Shown here piece after piece: positions 62,093-64,000 of a stretch of 64,000 bases of DNA (its first letter is position 1; the number at the start of each line of letters is the position of its first letter). The position numbers were made by a program, and so were the translations under genes. The DNA comes from Sipunculus nudus (lineage: Eukaryota; Annelida; Sipuncula; Golfingiida; Sipunculidae). Location of the stretch: positions 325,001 to 389,000 of the forward strand of contig JAPPUL010000068.1 of the NCBI GenBank assembly GCA_026874595.1, given 5' to 3'. A model generated the notes under the pieces. It did no database searches. It was not told the origin of the DNA and worked only from the letters and a program-made list of their open reading frames with translations.

Positions 62093-62212
62093 ACTCGCTT
62101 GAACCCCTATCTTGAATTAGTTATAAAAAATATATATCTTTAACTTTTAACTTACAAACTATTTATTTATAAAAGATTTATTATTTGTTACTTATTTTGG
62201 ATTATACTCACT

Positions 62213-63070
62213 ATGTCTTATCTTGCTAAAATGCGTTTAAGCAAAGAGTGGTACCCGCATGAGGAGATGCTTTGCTTAAACACTATTAAAGAATTTATTA
62301 GCTCTTCTAAGAGTAAAAGAAATAGCAGCTTTAATGCTTGTCTTGTTCCCCATGCCGCTTGGATATTCTGCGGCAAAATCATTGCTAATACCCTCTTTGC
62401 TCTTTACAACAATAGTAAATCTAATGATATTAAACGAGTTGTTCTCCTTGGAGGACACCTCCTGCCAAATGACCCCATACTCTATTTCGGGTGCGACTCC
62501 TTTGAGACCCCTCTCGGTAACATTACTCAAGATAATAAGACCATATCTAATATCCTTAACGATATCAATAAGTTCTACCACTGCCAAAAAGCTACTCAAG
62601 ATAATTCCATCGAAACCATACTCCCTTTTATTAAGTTCTTCTTCCCTAATACAAAAATTATAACCTTGAGAATCCCTCCTATATTAAACAAATTAAAAGA
62701 TATTGCCGCCTCTATCTTAAAGCATATTAATCCAAAAGAAACTTTATTTATTGCCTCCTCAGACCTAACTCATTATGGACCCGCTTACCATCTCACTCAT
62801 GAAAATCATTCCTCCATAAAACAAAATCTAAAGTGGGCTAAACATAATGATCTAAAACTTATTAACTTTATCTTAAATAGGGATTATAGTAATACCATAA
62901 AGCATGCAACACAAAATAACGCTGCATGTAGTTCAGGAGCCATAACTACTGCCTTAATTATTTCTTCTCTAATTAATACTAATCTCTCCCCTTGCTTAAT
63001 CGATTATTACTCAAGCTTTGACATTAGACCATATGAGAATTTTGTCGGCTATGCTGGAGTCACTTTCTAA
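62213..63070 (+). CDS. amrB: AmmeMemoRadiSam system protein B (MEMO-like)
   Basis: 285-aa member of the MEMO family. Signatures: LVPHAAWIFCGKIIANTL (the metal-binding PHAGY-type motif, here PHAAW), a VVLLGGHLLPNDPI strand, ETPLGNI, and SSDLTHYGPAY near residue 185, the second metal-ligand segment. AmrB usually occurs with an AMMECR1 domain (AmrA) and a radical-SAM protein (AmrS); neither is visible in this window. It is followed 3 bases later by a U32-like gene, so it is probably in the same operon. The first 30 residues are polar without known motifs. Function is unresolved in bacteria. Confidence 0.75.
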   Translation: MSYLAKMRLSKEWYPHEEMLCLNTIKEFISSSKSKRNSSFNACLVPHAAWIFCGKIIANTLFALYNNSKSNDIKRVVLLGGHLLPNDPILYFGCDSFETPLGNITQDNKTISNILNDINKFYHCQKATQDNSIETILPFIKFFFPNTKIITLRIPPILNKLKDIAASILKHINPKETLFIASSDLTHYGPAYHLTHENHSSIKQNLKWAKHNDLKLINFILNRDYSNTIKHATQNNAACSSGAITTALIISSLINTNLSPCLIDYYSSFDIRPYENFVGYAGVTF

Positions 63071-63073
63071 ATT

Positions 63074-64000
63074 ATGAAATTTACTACCTATCTAAACGAC
63101 CTTAGATCTATTAACATGCTCTTGGATATCGGCTTTGACAAAATCATTATCGAAGACCCCTCTTTCTCTCTCTTCTCTAAAAAGACTTTTAAACCAAAAC
63201 CAGATTACAACTATATCTTGGCTGCTTTAAAAAGAATTAAAAACGCTAAAAGCAATACCAAAGTAGTTTTTAATATCGATTTAATCCCACATAACAAAGA
63301 CCTTGATAACATAAGCACACTAATCCATACCATTAAAAACAAAGGCTTTGACGCTATTAGAATTCAGGATATCGGACTTGCTAAGTTTATTTGCGACTTA
63401 GACTCCAATATCCATATTGAAATTAATTCTGTTACCGGAAATTACAATTATGCTGCTATTTTGGCTCTTGAAAAGAATATTAAAAATCTAGACTCTATTA
63501 CTCTCTCTAAAGAAATTGGCTATAAGGACATAAAACTCATAAACTCCTTCTCAAAACTCGATAACGAACTTTTGATTCATGGGAATATGCTCCTTTTTTA
63601 CACAAAACGTAACCTTATAGCTCAAAATAAACCCCTCTTCGAAAAAATACAAAAAAAACAACTTACAAAAAAGGATAATGACAATATTATGCTTTACCTT
63701 CAAGAGCAAAAACGCATCGGCAAATACTTTCCTCTCCTAACAAACAACCATGGCTCATTCCTATTCCTTCCTGAGACATTGTCTTTAATCAGGTACACAA
63801 ACTTAATTCATGAGATAGGTCTAAAATATCTTCTTTTCGATTTCAGGCATAATACTAATTACAAAACCGTACGTGGCGTTATGGATTTATACAAAAAGGC
63901 TTTTGACAATCTTAATAACAAGAATATCATAAAACACAATTATCAAACATATTACAACGAAATTGCAAAATACTATAAACAAGGGCTTACTGAAGGTTTT
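63074..64000 (+). CDS. U32-peptidase-like protein, 3' truncated by window end
   Basis: An ATG at 63074, 3 bases after amrB, opens a frame that runs to the last base (309 codons, no stop), so only the N-terminal part is visible. It resembles U32-family proteins (UbiU/UbiV/RlhA/YegQ group) in layout: barrel strands with FDAIRIQDIGLAKFI (about 96-110) and LLIHGNMLLFYTKRN (about 172-186), then the PETLSLIRYTNLIHEIGLKYLLF block and YNEIAKYYKQGLTEGF near the end. The cysteine cluster typical of Fe-S U32 proteins is not in the visible part. Bacterial U32 proteins modify rRNA/tRNA or help hydroxylation. The call is tentative because it is divergent. Confidence 0.55.
   Translation, partial: MKFTTYLNDLRSINMLLDIGFDKIIIEDPSFSLFSKKTFKPKPDYNYILAALKRIKNAKSNTKVVFNIDLIPHNKDLDNISTLIHTIKNKGFDAIRIQDIGLAKFICDLDSNIHIEINSVTGNYNYAAILALEKNIKNLDSITLSKEIGYKDIKLINSFSKLDNELLIHGNMLLFYTKRNLIAQNKPLFEKIQKKQLTKKDNDNIMLYLQEQKRIGKYFPLLTNNHGSFLFLPETLSLIRYTNLIHEIGLKYLLFDFRHNTNYKTVRGVMDLYKKAFDNLNNKNIIKHNYQTYYNEIAKYYKQGLTEGF

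Overview
The window is a stretch of low-G+C bacterial chromosome with no rRNA, tRNA, CRISPR array, phage or insertion sequence that I can see. The gene content points to a motile, diderm-like anaerobe, most likely a spirochaete (Spirochaetota). The evidence is a UPF0164/PorV-like outer-membrane barrel protein, a FliN-type flagellar switch protein, a DUF2225 protein, CdaA/CdaR c-di-AMP genes, a B12-dependent ribonucleotide reductase, a Chlamydia/Leptospira-type Na+/H+ antiporter, and lipoprotein signal peptides with relaxed lipoboxes (YSGC, NSGC, YSSC). This taxonomic call is inference; no rRNA is present to settle it.

Layout. Bases 1-768 (+) hold the end of queC and an O6-alkylguanine-DNA methyltransferase. 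Bases 755-16067 are an almost unbroken minus-strand block. It reads, in transcription order, lgt, a small lipoprotein, a UPF0164 protein, a secreted degenerate metallo-beta-lactamase-fold protein, cdaA, cdaR, DUF2225, truA, ispE, rplY/ctc, pth, tilS, ftsH, a K+ channel with RCK domains and a secreted protein of unknown function. Bases 16183-28318 (+) are the accessory core of the window: seven tandem paralogous lipoprotein genes encoding repeat-built beta-helix proteins. A minus-strand aldo/keto reductase follows. Bases 29678-43979 (+) are a housekeeping block: eno, then nusA-infB-rbfA-truB-ribF-rpsO-pnp-M16 peptidase-rnj. From 43991 to 62092 genes are mostly on the minus strand: TPR protein, comEC, addA, murB, an unknown protein, fliN, a division-type penicillin-binding protein, nrdJ and an antiporter. 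Plus-strand yqeK, an ilvE-like aminotransferase and one unknown gene lie among them. The window ends with an AmrB/MEMO protein and a truncated U32-peptidase-like gene.

The most interesting structure is the lipoprotein array (16.2-28.3 kb). Six of the seven genes carry a near-identical upstream block and leader. The array genes end in related two-hairpin terminators, except the second gene, which has a different one. Leader variants and head-domain variants are combined in all four possible ways. The 24089 gene has an unrelated promoter and signal peptide but shares its 3' end with its neighbour. The first gene is an in-frame fusion of three modules. A 497-bp direct repeat, identical as far as I can read it, marks a recent recombination. 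The upstream blocks differ by exactly one 16-bp tandem unit, and the leaders differ by a 9-bp unit. Together this looks like a locus that diversifies surface lipoproteins by recombination and repeat-number change, lying directly across from lgt, the gene whose product lipidates them. Variation within a population cannot be shown from one sequence.

Short direct tandem duplications of about 10-16 bp also recur across the window, in housekeeping genes and intergenic regions, suggesting a genome prone to replication slippage.
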